This document shows positions 24,084 to 32,455 of a stretch of 64,000 nucleotides of DNA, piece by piece. The position numbers and the translations under genes are program-made. The stretch is from Streptomyces microflavus (GTDB lineage Bacteria > Actinomycetota > Actinomycetes > Streptomycetales > Streptomycetaceae), in NCBI RefSeq assembly GCF_014650075.1, contig NZ_BMUG01000011.1, forward strand, positions 124,001 to 188,000, given 5' to 3'. Each line of letters opens with the position of its first letter. Position 1 is the first letter of the stretch. The notes beneath the pieces are model-generated. The model ran no database searches and was not told where the DNA came from. It worked only from the letters and a program-made list of their open reading frames with translations.

Positions 24084-24677
24084 ATGGCCAAGGCGACGGA
24101 GCAGAACGGCACTCCCGTCCCTCAGAGGCTGCTGGCCGCCGCCACCCGTCTCTTCGCCGAGCGCGGGTACGACCGCACCTCGGTCCAGGAGATCGTCGAG
24201 GCGGCGGGCGTCACCAAGGGGGCGCTCTACCACTACTTCGGCTCCAAGGAGGACCTGCTCCAGGAGGTCTACGCCCGGGTGCTGCGGCTCCAGCAGGAGC
24301 GGCTCGACGCCTTCGCGGGCGCCGAGGCCCCCGTCGAGCAGCGGCTGCGGGACGCGGCGGCCGACGTGGTCGTCACGACCATCGACAACCTGGACGACGC
24401 CGCGATCTTCTTCCGCTCCATGCACCACCTGAGCCCGGAGAAGAACAAGCAGGTACGGGTGGAGCGCCGCCGCTACCACGAGCGGTTCCGGGCGCTGATC
24501 GAGGAGGGCCAGCGCAGTGGGGTGTTCTCCACCGCCACCCCCGCCGACCTGGTGGTCGACTACCACTTCGGATCGGTCCACCACCTCTCCACCTGGTACC
24601 GCCCGGACGGCCCGCTCAGCCGCCAGCAGGTCGCCGACCACCTCGCGGACCTGCTGCTGCGGGCCCTGCGCCCGTAA
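24084..24677 (+). CDS. TetR family transcriptional regulator of the CoA ligase operon
   Basis: Regulator of 197 residues. The N-terminal helix-turn-helix is AATRLFAERGYDRTSVQEIV then EAAGVTKGALYHYFGSKEDL, very typical of repressors of fatty-acid degradation. The ATG at 24084 follows AGGTGG; an ATG at 24063 is also in frame. It is the third gene of the operon, 49 bases after the CoA ligase. Because it lies inside the operon it would be autoregulated through the palindrome at 21474-21489. The matching site at 28619-28634 makes the APH/ACAD operon a likely second target. An acyl-CoA is the probable ligand (family knowledge). Confidence 0.88.
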   Translation: MAKATEQNGTPVPQRLLAAATRLFAERGYDRTSVQEIVEAAGVTKGALYHYFGSKEDLLQEVYARVLRLQQERLDAFAGAEAPVEQRLRDAAADVVVTTIDNLDDAAIFFRSMHHLSPEKNKQVRVERRRYHERFRALIEEGQRSGVFSTATPADLVVDYHFGSVHHLSTWYRPDGPLSRQQVADHLADLLLRALRP

Positions 24678-24943
24678 CAGGCGCCGGGGGACACGCGATT
24701 CGCCACTGTTCAGGGCCGGTTGAGCGCTTTCAAACACGGTTCGGTGTTCGTTAATAGAACTGACATGTCCGTTTTCCGCTCTTGACGGAACACTGTCACC
24801 TCATTGACCATCGGTCACGCATCGCACGGACCACCGGTCCTGCGGTGCGCACCACCAGCTCCAGGACCCGGCCGTACGTTCCACGCGGCCGGGTGCCCCC
24901 CGCACGTTCCGTCAGTCCCCGAACGGAATCCGGAGCCCCATCG

Positions 24944-26281
24944 ATGAGACCGAACCGAATCACCCTGCGCAGATCCCCGGCGGCCGTCGCCGCCGTCGCC
25001 CTCGCAGCCCTCCTCGGGACCGCCGCGCCCACCGCGCAGGCCGCCCCGGCGACGACCGCGGCGACAGCCGCCGTCGCAGCGCCCGACATACCCCTGGCCA
25101 ACGTCAAGGGCCACCTCACGCAGTTCTCGACGATCGCCGCGAACAACGGCGGCAACCGCGCCCACGGCCGCCCCGGCTACAAGGCGTCCGTCGACTACGT
25201 GAAGGCCAAGCTCGACGCGGCCGGATACACCACGTCCATCCAGCAGTTCACCTCCAGCGGCGCCACCGGCTACAACCTGATAGCCGACTGGCCCGGCGGC
25301 GACCCGAACAAGGTCGTCTTCGCCGGAGCCCACCTGGACTCCGTCTCCTCCGGCGCCGGGATCAACGACAACGCCTCCGGCTCGGCCGCCGTCCTGGAGA
25401 CCGCCCTCGCCGTCTCCCGCGCCGGCTACCAGCCCGACAAGCACCTGCGGTTCGCCTGGTGGGGTGCGGAGGAGCTGGGCCTGATCGGCTCCAAGTACTA
25501 CGTCAACAACCTGCCGGCCGCCGAGCGTTCGAAGATCTCCGGCTACCTCAACTTCGACATGATCGGCTCGCCGAACGCGGGCTACTTCGTCTACGACGAC
25601 GACCCGGTCATCGAGAAGACCTTCAAGGACTACTTCGCGGGCCTCGGCGTGCCCACCGAGATCGAGACCGAGGGCGACGGCCGCTCCGACCACGCCCCGT
25701 TCAAGTCGGCGGGCGTCCCCGTCGGTGGCCTCTTCACCGGCGCCAGCCGCACCAAGACCGCGGCCCAGGTGCAGAAGTGGGGCGGAACGCAGGGCCAGGC
25801 CTTCGACCGCTGCTACCACTCCTCCTGCGACACCACGGCGAACATCAACGACACCGCCCTGGACCGCAACAGCGATGCCGCCGCCCACGCCGTCTGGACC
25901 CTCTCCGCGGGCTCCACGGGCGAGCCGCCCACGGGCACCGTCTTCTCCAACGACGCCGACGTCGCCATCCCGGACGCCGGGGCGGCCGTGACCTCCTCGG
26001 TCACCGTCTCCGGCCGGACCGGCAACGCCCCCGCCGCACTCCAGGTGGGCGTGGACATCAAGCACACCTACCGCGGTGACCTCGTGGTCGACCTGCTGGC
26101 ACCGGACGGCACCGCCTACCGGCTGAAGAACTCCAGCAGCGGCGACTCCGCGGACAACGTGATCGCCACCTACACGGTCAACGCCTCCTCCGAGGTGGCC
26201 AACGGCGTCTGGAAGCTCCGGGTGCAGGACATCGCCCGGCAGGACACCGGCTACATCGACAGCTGGAAGCTCACCTTCTGA
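24944..26281 (+). CDS. Secreted M28 zinc aminopeptidase, S. griseus aminopeptidase (SGAP) homologue with P-domain
   Basis: Extracellular di-zinc leucine aminopeptidase. The 445-residue precursor has a signal and pro-region of 45 residues. The mature part starts APDIPLANVKGHL, as in SGAP. With an offset of 45 the metal ligands fall exactly on the known SGAP positions: His130 (85), Asp142 (97), Glu177 (132), Asp205 (160) and His292 (247), with Glu176 (131) as general base. The disulfide segment CYHSSCD is present. After the catalytic domain a P/proprotein-convertase-like domain (about residues 335-445, FSNDADVAIPDAGAAVTSS) is probably removed on maturation. It is transcribed alone and followed by a strong terminator. 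It lies between the two halves of the proposed acyl-CoA regulon but looks unrelated to it. Confidence 0.95.
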   Translation: MRPNRITLRRSPAAVAAVALAALLGTAAPTAQAAPATTAATAAVAAPDIPLANVKGHLTQFSTIAANNGGNRAHGRPGYKASVDYVKAKLDAAGYTTSIQQFTSSGATGYNLIADWPGGDPNKVVFAGAHLDSVSSGAGINDNASGSAAVLETALAVSRAGYQPDKHLRFAWWGAEELGLIGSKYYVNNLPAAERSKISGYLNFDMIGSPNAGYFVYDDDPVIEKTFKDYFAGLGVPTEIETEGDGRSDHAPFKSAGVPVGGLFTGASRTKTAAQVQKWGGTQGQAFDRCYHSSCDTTANINDTALDRNSDAAAHAVWTLSAGSTGEPPTGTVFSNDADVAIPDAGAAVTSSVTVSGRTGNAPAALQVGVDIKHTYRGDLVVDLLAPDGTAYRLKNSSSGDSADNVIATYTVNASSEVANGVWKLRVQDIARQDTGYIDSWKLTF

Positions 26282-26299
26282 TCTCCCGGCGCTCCCGCT

Positions 26300-26326
26300 G
26301 TGGCCCCCTCCCCCGGAGGGGGCCAC
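26300..26326. terminator. Hairpin terminator between the aminopeptidase and the convergent acyl-CoA dehydrogenase
   Basis: GTGGCCCCCTCC (26300-26311) pairs perfectly with GGAGGGGGCCAC (26315-26326) across a CCC loop. It stands between two convergent stop codons and can serve both strands. There is no U-tract, as is usual in Streptomyces. Confidence 0.8.
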
Positions 26327-26333
26327 ACGCGGT

Positions 26334-27548
26334 TCACAGGTACCGCTTGATCTCCCGCCGGGCCAGCGACCGCTGGTGCACCTCGTCCGGCCCGTCCGCC
26401 AGCCGCAGCGTCCGCGCCGCCGCCCACAGCTCCGCCAGCGGGAAGTCCTGGCTCACCCCGCCCGCGCCGTGCAGCTGCACCGCCGAGTCCAGGATGTCCA
26501 CCACCGCGCGCGGCGTGGCGATCTTGATGGACTGGATCTCGGTGTGCGCCCCCTTGTTGCCCACCGTGTCCATCAGCCAGGCCGTCTTCAGCACCAGCAG
26601 CCGCAACTGCTCCACCGTCACCCGGGCGTCCGCGATCCAGTTCTGCACGACGCCCTGCTGGGCGAGCGGCTTGCCGAACGCCGTACGTGCCACCGCCCGG
26701 CGGCACATCAGCTCGATGGCCCGCTCCGCCATCCCGATCAGCCGCATGCAGTGGTGGATCCGCCCCGGACCCAGCCGCGCCTGCGCGATGGCGAAACCGC
26801 CGCCCTCCTCACCGATCAGGTTCGCCGCCGGCACCCGTACGTCGTGGAAGACCACCTCGGCGTGGCCGCCGTGGGAGTGGTCCTCGTACCCGTACACCTG
26901 CATGGCGCGCCGCACTTCGAGGCCCGGGGTGTCGCGCGGCACCAGGATCATCGACTGCTGACGGCGGAGGTCGGCGCCGTCCGGGTCGGTCTTGCCCATC
27001 ACGATGAAGACCGCGCAGTCCGGGTTCATCGCCCCGGAGATGTACCACTTCCGGCCGTTGATGACGTACGAGTCGCCGTCCCTGACGATCCGGGTCTCGA
27101 TGTTCGTCGCGTCCGACGACGCCACCTCCGGCTCCGTCATCGCGAACGCCGAGCGGATCTCCCCGTCCAGCAGCGGCTCCAGCCACTGCTTCTTCTGCTC
27201 CTCGGTGGCGAACTGGAAGAGCACCTCCATGTTCCCGGTGTCCGGGGCCGCGCAGTTCAGCGCGGTCGGCGCGAGGTGCGGGGATCGGCCGGTGATCTCC
27301 GCGAGCGGCGCGTACTGGAGGTTCGTCAGCCCCGCCCCGTACTCCGCGTCCGGCAGGAAGAGGTTCCACAGCCCCTGCCGCCGCGCCTCGGCCTTCAGCT
27401 CGTCCACGACCGCCGGGGTGTCCCACGGCGAGGCGAGGAGCGCCCGCTGCTCCTCCGCGACCTGCTCGGCCGGGTACACGTACGCGTCCATGAAGGCGAG
27501 CAGCCTGCTCCGCAGCTCCTCGGTACGGGCGTCGAATGCGAAGTCCAT
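26334..27548 (-). CDS. Acyl-CoA dehydrogenase of the ACAD10/ACAD11 type
   Basis: FAD-dependent acyl-CoA dehydrogenase of 404 residues. It has AMTEPEVASSDATNI, ING-type loop YVINGRKWYISGA, and the signature VYGYEDHSHGGHAEVVFHDV. The usual C-terminal YEGT catalytic motif is replaced by LADGPDEVHQRSLARREI. That ADGPDEVH ending is characteristic of the ACAD10/11 group. In these proteins the enzyme acts together with an APH-like kinase that phosphorylates a 4-hydroxyacyl-CoA. The kinase gene lies directly upstream, five bases away on the same strand. In animals the two are fused. The gene shares a putative operator with the CoA ligase operon. Confidence 0.9.
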   Translation of the reverse strand: MDFAFDARTEELRSRLLAFMDAYVYPAEQVAEEQRALLASPWDTPAVVDELKAEARRQGLWNLFLPDAEYGAGLTNLQYAPLAEITGRSPHLAPTALNCAAPDTGNMEVLFQFATEEQKKQWLEPLLDGEIRSAFAMTEPEVASSDATNIETRIVRDGDSYVINGRKWYISGAMNPDCAVFIVMGKTDPDGADLRRQQSMILVPRDTPGLEVRRAMQVYGYEDHSHGGHAEVVFHDVRVPAANLIGEEGGGFAIAQARLGPGRIHHCMRLIGMAERAIELMCRRAVARTAFGKPLAQQGVVQNWIADARVTVEQLRLLVLKTAWLMDTVGNKGAHTEIQSIKIATPRAVVDILDSAVQLHGAGGVSQDFPLAELWAAARTLRLADGPDEVHQRSLARREIKRYL

Positions 27549-27553
27549 GGGGT

Positions 27554-28576
27554 TCAGCCTTCCTGGAGAGTGGTGAGGCCGTGCTCGATGAAGACCGGGA
27601 CCAGATCGCCGATCTGATCGAAGCCCGCGCCGACGGTCTGGCCGAGGGTGTAGCGGTAGTGGATGCCCTCCAGGATCACGGCGAGCTTGAACCAGGCGAA
27701 CGCGGTGTACCAGGAGATGGCGGAGGTGTCCCGGCCCGACCCGGCGGCGTACCGCTCGATCAGCTCGGCGGGCGAGGGGTGCCCCGCCGCGCCGCTGGTG
27801 GTGGAGACGGGGGAGTGCGGCAGATCGAGGTCGGAGCTGTACATCACGAGGAGCCCGAGGTCGGTGAGCGGATCGCCGAGGGTGGACATCTCCCAGTCCA
27901 GGACGGCGTTGATGCGGTCGTCCGGGCCGAGCAGCACGTTGTCCAGGCGGTAGTCGCCGTGTACGACGGTGGGCGCGGGGGAGGAGGGCAGCTCGCGGCC
28001 GAGCGAGGCGTGCAGTTCGTCGATTCCGGCCAGCTCGCGGTTGCGGGAGGCGTCCAGCTGCTTGCCCCAGCGCCGCAGCTGCCGGTCCAGGAACCCCTCC
28101 GGGCGCCCGAAGTCCCCGAGCCCGACGGCCCCGGGGTCCACCGCGTGCAGGTCGACCAGGGTGTCGACGAGGGCGAGGACGGCGGCCCGGGTGCGCTCGG
28201 GGCCCAGCGGGGCGAGCTGTTCGGCGGTGCGGTACGGGACGCCCTCGACGTGCTCCATGACGTAGAACGGCGCACCGAGCACCGAGTCGTCCTCGCAGAG
28301 CAGCACCGGCTCCGGAACCGGGACGGCGGTGGGGTGCAGGGCGCTGATCACCCGGTGCTCGCGCTTCATGTCGTGCGCGGTGGCCAGCACATGGCCCAGC
28401 GGCGGTCTGCGCACCACCCACCGGCCGGTCCCGTCGGTGACGGTGTACGTGAGGTTCGAGCGGCCGCCCTCGATCAGCCGCGCCTCCAGCGGCCCGCGCA
28501 CCAGCCCGGGACGCTCGCGGTCCAGGTGTACGCGCAGCAGCCCGGGGTCGAGACCTGGTGGGGGGAGTGAGCTCAT
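27554..28576 (-). CDS. APH-fold phosphotransferase (ACAD10/11 N-terminal / LvaA-like acyl-CoA kinase)
   Basis: Kinase of the aminoglycoside-phosphotransferase fold, 340 residues. The N-terminal lobe has EGGRSNLTYTV, the catalytic loop is VVHGDYRLDNVLL (Asp and Asn), and the metal-binding segment is VLDWEMSTLGDPLTDLG. These loops match the N-terminal domain of ACAD10/11 and the levulinate enzyme LvaA, not true antibiotic kinases. The likely reaction is ATP-dependent phosphorylation of the hydroxyl of a hydroxyacyl-CoA, which the following dehydrogenase then processes. A longer reading to 29173 was rejected because it crosses the promoter and the divergent gene. It is first in a two-gene operon with an operator at 28619-28634. 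Confidence 0.88.
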   Translation of the reverse strand: MSSLPPPGLDPGLLRVHLDRERPGLVRGPLEARLIEGGRSNLTYTVTDGTGRWVVRRPPLGHVLATAHDMKREHRVISALHPTAVPVPEPVLLCEDDSVLGAPFYVMEHVEGVPYRTAEQLAPLGPERTRAAVLALVDTLVDLHAVDPGAVGLGDFGRPEGFLDRQLRRWGKQLDASRNRELAGIDELHASLGRELPSSPAPTVVHGDYRLDNVLLGPDDRINAVLDWEMSTLGDPLTDLGLLVMYSSDLDLPHSPVSTTSGAAGHPSPAELIERYAAGSGRDTSAISWYTAFAWFKLAVILEGIHYRYTLGQTVGAGFDQIGDLVPVFIEHGLTTLQEG

Positions 28577-28618
28577 GGTGCGTACCTCCGGGGCGACGGG
28601 ACGATCGCTGACCATGAT

Positions 28619-28634
28619 GCCGACCAGTCGGTAT
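28619..28634. promoter_or_regulatory. Putative operator of the APH / acyl-CoA dehydrogenase operon
   Basis: The plus-strand sequence GCCGACCAGTCGGTAT contains the perfect dyad CCGAC-CA-GTCGG (28620-28631). It lies 43 bases before the kinase start at 28576. Read on the minus strand (ATACCGACTGGTCGGC) it matches the site at 21474-21489 before the SDR/CoA ligase/TetR operon. Confidence 0.6.
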
Positions 28635-28718
28635 GTCGTCCAGTGAACTCCCGTAATCAGGCGCGGGAAGTGCGTCCCGACCCTGGTGGTCGATCCCATC
28701 CCTGAATACAGTTCACGT

Positions 28719-30023
28719 ATGCATACCGACCTGGTGATCGAAGACGTCCGGCTCACCCCGATCCTCGTGGCCGATCCGCCCCTGCTGAACACCCAGGGGG
28801 TCCACCAGCCGTACACGCCCCGGCTCATCGTGGAAGTGGTCACGCGGGGCGGGGTGACGGGGGTGGGGGAGACGTACGGGGACGGCAAGTACCTGGACCC
28901 CGCGGGCGCGCTCGCCCGGGCGCTCCCCGGCCGCGCGGTCACCGATCTGAACGGACTGTTCGCCCTGGCCGACGAGGTGTGCGGCGACTCACGGCCCGCC
29001 GGCGACCGGGCGGCCGACCACCGGGTGGACGCCGGCGGGCTGCGCGGCGTCCAGAGCGCCGACAAGATCCGCCTCTCCGTCGTCTCCGCCTTCGAGGTCG
29101 CCTGCCTGGACGCCCTCGGCAAGGCGCTCGGCCTGCCCGTGCACGCGCTGCTCGGCGGGAAGGTCCGCTCCACCGTCGAGTACAGCGCGTACCTCTTCTA
29201 CCGCTGGGCCGCCCACCCGCAGGACGGGGAGCGCGACGACTGGGGCGCGGCGCTCGACCCGGCGGGCATCGTCGCCCAGGCCCGGCGCTTCGCCGACACG
29301 TACGGCTTCGCCTCCTTCAAGCTCAAGGGCGGTGTCTTCCCACCCGACGACGAGATCGCCGCGATCCGCGCCCTGGCCGAGGCGTTCCCCGGCCGCCCCC
29401 TCCGCCTGGACCCCAACGGCGCCTGGTCCGTGCCCACCGCGCTGTACGTCGCCGACCGGCTCAAGGGCGTCCTGGAGTACCTGGAGGACCCCACCGGCTC
29501 CACGGAATCCATGGCCGCCGTCGCCGCGTCCACCGATGTCCCGCTGGCCACCAACATGTGCGTCACCACCCTGGCCGAGGTCCCCGAGGCCTTCGCCACC
29601 GACGCCGTACAGATCGTCCTCAGCGACCACCACTACTGGGGCGGCCTGCACCGCACCCGCGAACTCGCCGCCCTCTGCCGCACGTTCGGTGTCGGGCTGT
29701 CCATGCACTCCAACACCCACCTCGGCATCAGCCTCGCCGCGATGACCCACGTCGCCGCCACCGTGCCCGGCCTCGCGTACGCCTGCGACAGCCACTACCC
29801 CTGGCAGACCGAGGACGTCATCACCGAACGCCACACCTTCACCGACGGCCGGCTGACCGTCTCCGACGCCCCCGGCCTCGGCGTCGAACTGGACCGTGAC
29901 CGGCTGGCCGCCCTGCACCGCCGCTGGCTCCAGGACGACGGCACCCACCGCGAGCGCGACGACGCGGCGGCGATGCGCCGGGCCGACCCCGAGTGGACGG
30001 TCCCGGAGATCCCGCGCTGGTGA
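28719..30023 (+). CDS. Glucarate dehydratase-like enolase-superfamily enzyme
   Basis: Removes water from a sugar acid. The 434-residue protein has the KxK acid/base motif at K201-L-K203 and the metal ligand in RLDPNGAW (Asp231). A second acidic segment, YLEDPTG, follows, then SDHHYWGG and the His of SMHSNTHLG at 330. This set is that of glucarate dehydratase. The start is uncertain: ATG 28719 has no ribosome site and lies inside the palindrome GTATGCATAC, while a GTG at 28686 is in frame. It may be translated from a leaderless message. It is divergent from the APH operon. The next gene downstream, 89 bases on, is an oxidoreductase. No other glucarate genes are nearby. Confidence 0.87.
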   Translation: MHTDLVIEDVRLTPILVADPPLLNTQGVHQPYTPRLIVEVVTRGGVTGVGETYGDGKYLDPAGALARALPGRAVTDLNGLFALADEVCGDSRPAGDRAADHRVDAGGLRGVQSADKIRLSVVSAFEVACLDALGKALGLPVHALLGGKVRSTVEYSAYLFYRWAAHPQDGERDDWGAALDPAGIVAQARRFADTYGFASFKLKGGVFPPDDEIAAIRALAEAFPGRPLRLDPNGAWSVPTALYVADRLKGVLEYLEDPTGSTESMAAVAASTDVPLATNMCVTTLAEVPEAFATDAVQIVLSDHHYWGGLHRTRELAALCRTFGVGLSMHSNTHLGISLAAMTHVAATVPGLAYACDSHYPWQTEDVITERHTFTDGRLTVSDAPGLGVELDRDRLAALHRRWLQDDGTHRERDDAAAMRRADPEWTVPEIPRW

Positions 30024-30112
30024 GGGAGGCGCGGGCCCACGGCGTAGGGGGCCGGGCCCACGGGCGTACCACCTGAGTTGCGTCCACCCTGACCTGCACC
30101 GAAGGTCGAGGG

Positions 30113-31048
30113 ATGAAGGCGATCAGCTACAGCGCGTACGGCTCGGCCGATGTCCTGGAGTACGGCGAGCGGCCCGACCCCAAGGTCGGCCCCGACGCGG
30201 TCCTGGTGAAGGTGCGGGCCGCGGCCGTCAACCCGGTCGACTGGAAGGCCCGCGAGGGCTACCTCCAGGGCGGCCTCGAAGCCGTCTTCCCGGTGATCCC
30301 GGGCTGGGACGTCTCCGGTGTGGTCGTGCAACCGGGCATCGCCGTCGACGAGTTCGCCGTCGGGGACGAGGTGATCGGCTACGTCCGCGAGGACTTCCTC
30401 TCCCGGGGTACGTTCGCCGAGTACGTCGCCGCCCCCGTGCGCACCCTCGCCCGCAAGCCCCTCAGCCTGAGCTTCGAGGAGGCCGCGGGCCTGCCGCTGG
30501 CCGGGCTGACCGCGTACCAGGTGCTGCACCGCACCCTCAAGGTCCGCGAGGGCGACACCGTCCTCGTCCACGCGGCGGCGGGCGGGGTCGGCTCGCTCGC
30601 CGTGCAGATCGCCCGCCACAGCGGCTGCCGGGTCGTCGGCACCGCGAGCGCCCGCAACCACGAGCATGTGCGAAGCCTCGGCGCCGAACCCGTGGAGTAC
30701 GGGGACGGGCTCGCCGACCGGCTGCGGGAGCTGGCCCCCGAGGGCTTCGACGCCGCCTTCGACACGGTGGGCGGCGAAGCGCTGCGGGTCTCGGCCGAGG
30801 CCCTCGCCGAGGGCGGCCGGCTCGCCTCGATCGCGGACAGCGAGGTCTTCTCCTACGGCGGCCGCTACGCCTTCGTCCGGCCCGACGCCGCCGACCTGGC
30901 CCAGCTCGCGGAACTGGCCGAACAGGGCATCGTCACCGTCCATGTGGACCGGGTCTTCCCGCTGGAACAGGCGGCCGACGCGTACCGCCTCAACCAGGAG
31001 GGACGCACCCGCGGCAAGATCGTGGTCACGGTGGACTGGGAGGCCTGA
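30113..31048 (+). CDS. NADPH:quinone oxidoreductase-like zinc-free MDR
   Basis: Medium-chain reductase of 311 residues. The opening MKAISYSAYGSADVL and the block AAAVNPVDWKAREG identify the quinone oxidoreductase group. VHAAAGGVGSLAVQIARHSG is the NADPH fingerprint, and the zinc-ligand cysteines of true alcohol dehydrogenases are absent. It probably transfers electrons from NADPH to quinones or enones in the cytoplasm. The start follows AAGGTCGAGGG. It stands alone and is convergent with the small DUF202 gene at 31090-31404. Confidence 0.88.
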   Translation: MKAISYSAYGSADVLEYGERPDPKVGPDAVLVKVRAAAVNPVDWKAREGYLQGGLEAVFPVIPGWDVSGVVVQPGIAVDEFAVGDEVIGYVREDFLSRGTFAEYVAAPVRTLARKPLSLSFEEAAGLPLAGLTAYQVLHRTLKVREGDTVLVHAAAGGVGSLAVQIARHSGCRVVGTASARNHEHVRSLGAEPVEYGDGLADRLRELAPEGFDAAFDTVGGEALRVSAEALAEGGRLASIADSEVFSYGGRYAFVRPDAADLAQLAELAEQGIVTVHVDRVFPLEQAADAYRLNQEGRTRGKIVVTVDWEA

Positions 31049-31089
31049 GCAGCCCCGGGCGGGCGCTCTCGGACCCCGGGAGGGTGCTC

Positions 31090-31404
31090 TCAGAACAGCA
31101 TGGCCGCCGCGAACACCGCGAGCGCCACCGTGCACAGCGCCGCCGTCAGCGCCCCGCGCGGCGCGAGCGGCTCCGGCCGCGCCACCCCCATGCGCCCCAC
31201 CCTGCGGTGGGCCACCAGCAGGAACCCCAGCCAGGCCACCGCGCTCAGCGCCACCGCCACCAGCGCGGCCGGGGTCGCACCGCTGTGCAGCGCCTGCCGC
31301 CCCGCGAGCAGTGCCACCACCGTGGCCGACAGGGTGGTACGCCGCCACGCGAGCCGGGTCCGCTCCGGCTGGAGCCCGGGGTCCCGGTCTGCCGCCGCAG
31401 TCAC
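31090..31404 (-). CDS. DUF202 family small membrane protein (second of a pair)
   Basis: 104-residue membrane protein of the DUF202 (YidG/YidH) family. The N-terminus reads DPGLQPERTRLAWRRTTLS, the family signature 'ERTxLAWxRT', followed by three hydrophobic segments. It starts with GTG overlapping the stop of the other DUF202 gene in GTGA, so the two are translated together. The products may form a heteromeric complex. The family has no established function. Confidence 0.82.
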   Translation of the reverse strand: MTAAADRDPGLQPERTRLAWRRTTLSATVVALLAGRQALHSGATPAALVAVALSAVAWLGFLLVAHRRVGRMGVARPEPLAPRGALTAALCTVALAVFAAAMLF

Positions 31405-31796
31405 CGGCCCTCCCAGCCGAAGAGGACCACCACCACCATCGCGACGGCCACGACCGCCACCACGATTCCCAGCAGTGCCGGGAACCGGGAGACCGGCAGA
31501 TCCTCCCCGCGCCGCATCGCCCGCTCGCACCGCACCCAGTGGTTGACCGCCCGCAGCGCGCACAGCACCCCCGCGGCGAGGAGCCCCAGGGCGAGCCCCG
31601 CCCGGACCCCCCAGGCCAGCTCCGGCAGGAACTGGTCCACGGCGAAGCCCCCGCCGATCAGGGCCAGCGCCGTCCGGATCCAGGCGAGAAACGTCCGCTC
31701 GTTGGCCAGGGAGAACCGGTAGTCGGGGGTGTCCCCCTCGTCCCGGATCCGCTGCGGCGCGAACCACAGACGTACGCTCTGCGCGATCTTGTTCAC
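31401..31796 (-). CDS. DUF202 family membrane protein, YidH-like (first of a pair)
   Basis: 131-residue membrane protein. A short cytoplasmic part, RLWFAPQRIRDEGDTPDYRFSLANERTFLAWIRTAL, carries the YidH signature LANERTFLAWIRTALALIGGG. Three helices follow with a positively charged loop between helices 2 and 3. It precedes the smaller DUF202 gene with a four-base overlap. YidH and YidG are also adjacent in enterobacteria. It follows the Nudix gene on the same strand by about 30 bases, so the three may be one transcript. Confidence 0.85.
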   Translation of the reverse strand: MNKIAQSVRLWFAPQRIRDEGDTPDYRFSLANERTFLAWIRTALALIGGGFAVDQFLPELAWGVRAGLALGLLAAGVLCALRAVNHWVRCERAMRRGEDLPVSRFPALLGIVVAVVAVAMVVVVLFGWEGR

Positions 31797-31825
31797 AGGG
31801 GCACCCTAGGCGGTGCCCTCGCAGA

Positions 31826-32335
31826 TCAGGCGGACCGGAACTCCTGCAGCCGCCGGTACGCCTCCACCCCGTCCGGCACCCACGGCCACTCCCCGAGACG
31901 CTCCTCCAGCTCCTTCTCGTCCAGGAAGGTGTGCCAGGCGACCTCCTCGGCCTGCGGGGCCACCGGCAGCTCGCACCGCACCTGGTACACCGCAGACCAC
32001 CAGGTGTGCTCGTCACCGGTGTAGAGGAACCGGAACAGCGGCTCGGGGGCCGGAAGCCCCGAGACCCCCAGCTCCTCCTCCGCCTCGCGCAGCGCCGCCT
32101 CGTCGTAGGACTCGCCCGCGCCCACCACCCCGCCCACGAACATGTCGTAGTGCGAGGGGAAGACCAGCTTGGTGGCCGTCCGGCGATGGACGAAGAGACG
32201 CCCCTCCGCATCGCGCGCCTCGATGAAGACACAGCGGTGGCGCAGCCCACGCGCGGTCGCCTCGCCGCGCGGGGCCTGCCCGATGACCTCGTCGTTCTCG
32301 TCGACGATGTCCAGGATCTCGTCAGAAGGCGTCAT
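31826..32335 (-). CDS. NUDIX hydrolase
   Basis: Cytoplasmic pyrophosphohydrolase of 169 residues. The NUDIX box reads G-x5-E-x7-REAEEELGV, with GAGESYDEAALREAEEELGV as its core. The N-terminal segment DEILDIVDENDEVIG and the motif FVHRRTATK place it with the isopentenyl-diphosphate isomerase-like/YfcD group of NUDIX proteins. The ATG at 32335 follows GGATG; an ATG at 32344 is in frame. It is divergent from the flavoprotein gene at 32456 and leads a probable three-gene transcript with the two DUF202 genes. The substrate is unknown. Confidence 0.86.
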   Translation of the reverse strand: MTPSDEILDIVDENDEVIGQAPRGEATARGLRHRCVFIEARDAEGRLFVHRRTATKLVFPSHYDMFVGGVVGAGESYDEAALREAEEELGVSGLPAPEPLFRFLYTGDEHTWWSAVYQVRCELPVAPQAEEVAWHTFLDEKELEERLGEWPWVPDGVEAYRRLQEFRSA

Positions 32336-32455
32336 GCGTTTCATCCAACAGCACCCGGGTGGTTGACGTGGCAGCGGCCGGTACCCAAGATCTGACGCAC
32401 GGGTAACTTGCACGCCCGCCGAGCCCTCCCGAGCCTTCACGACAGGATGGAACCC

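Noticed and set aside
27554..28576. APH gene as an antibiotic-resistance kinase
   Set aside because: Its loops and its tight pairing with an ACAD10/11-type dehydrogenase fit acyl-CoA kinases.
28719..28740. ATACCGACCTGGT at the start of the glucarate-dehydratase gene as a third copy of the 21474/28619 operator
   Set aside because: It has an extra base in the core and falls within codons, so it is probably chance.
28577..29173. Longer start of the APH gene at 29173
   Set aside because: It would cross the operator and the divergent glucarate-dehydratase gene.
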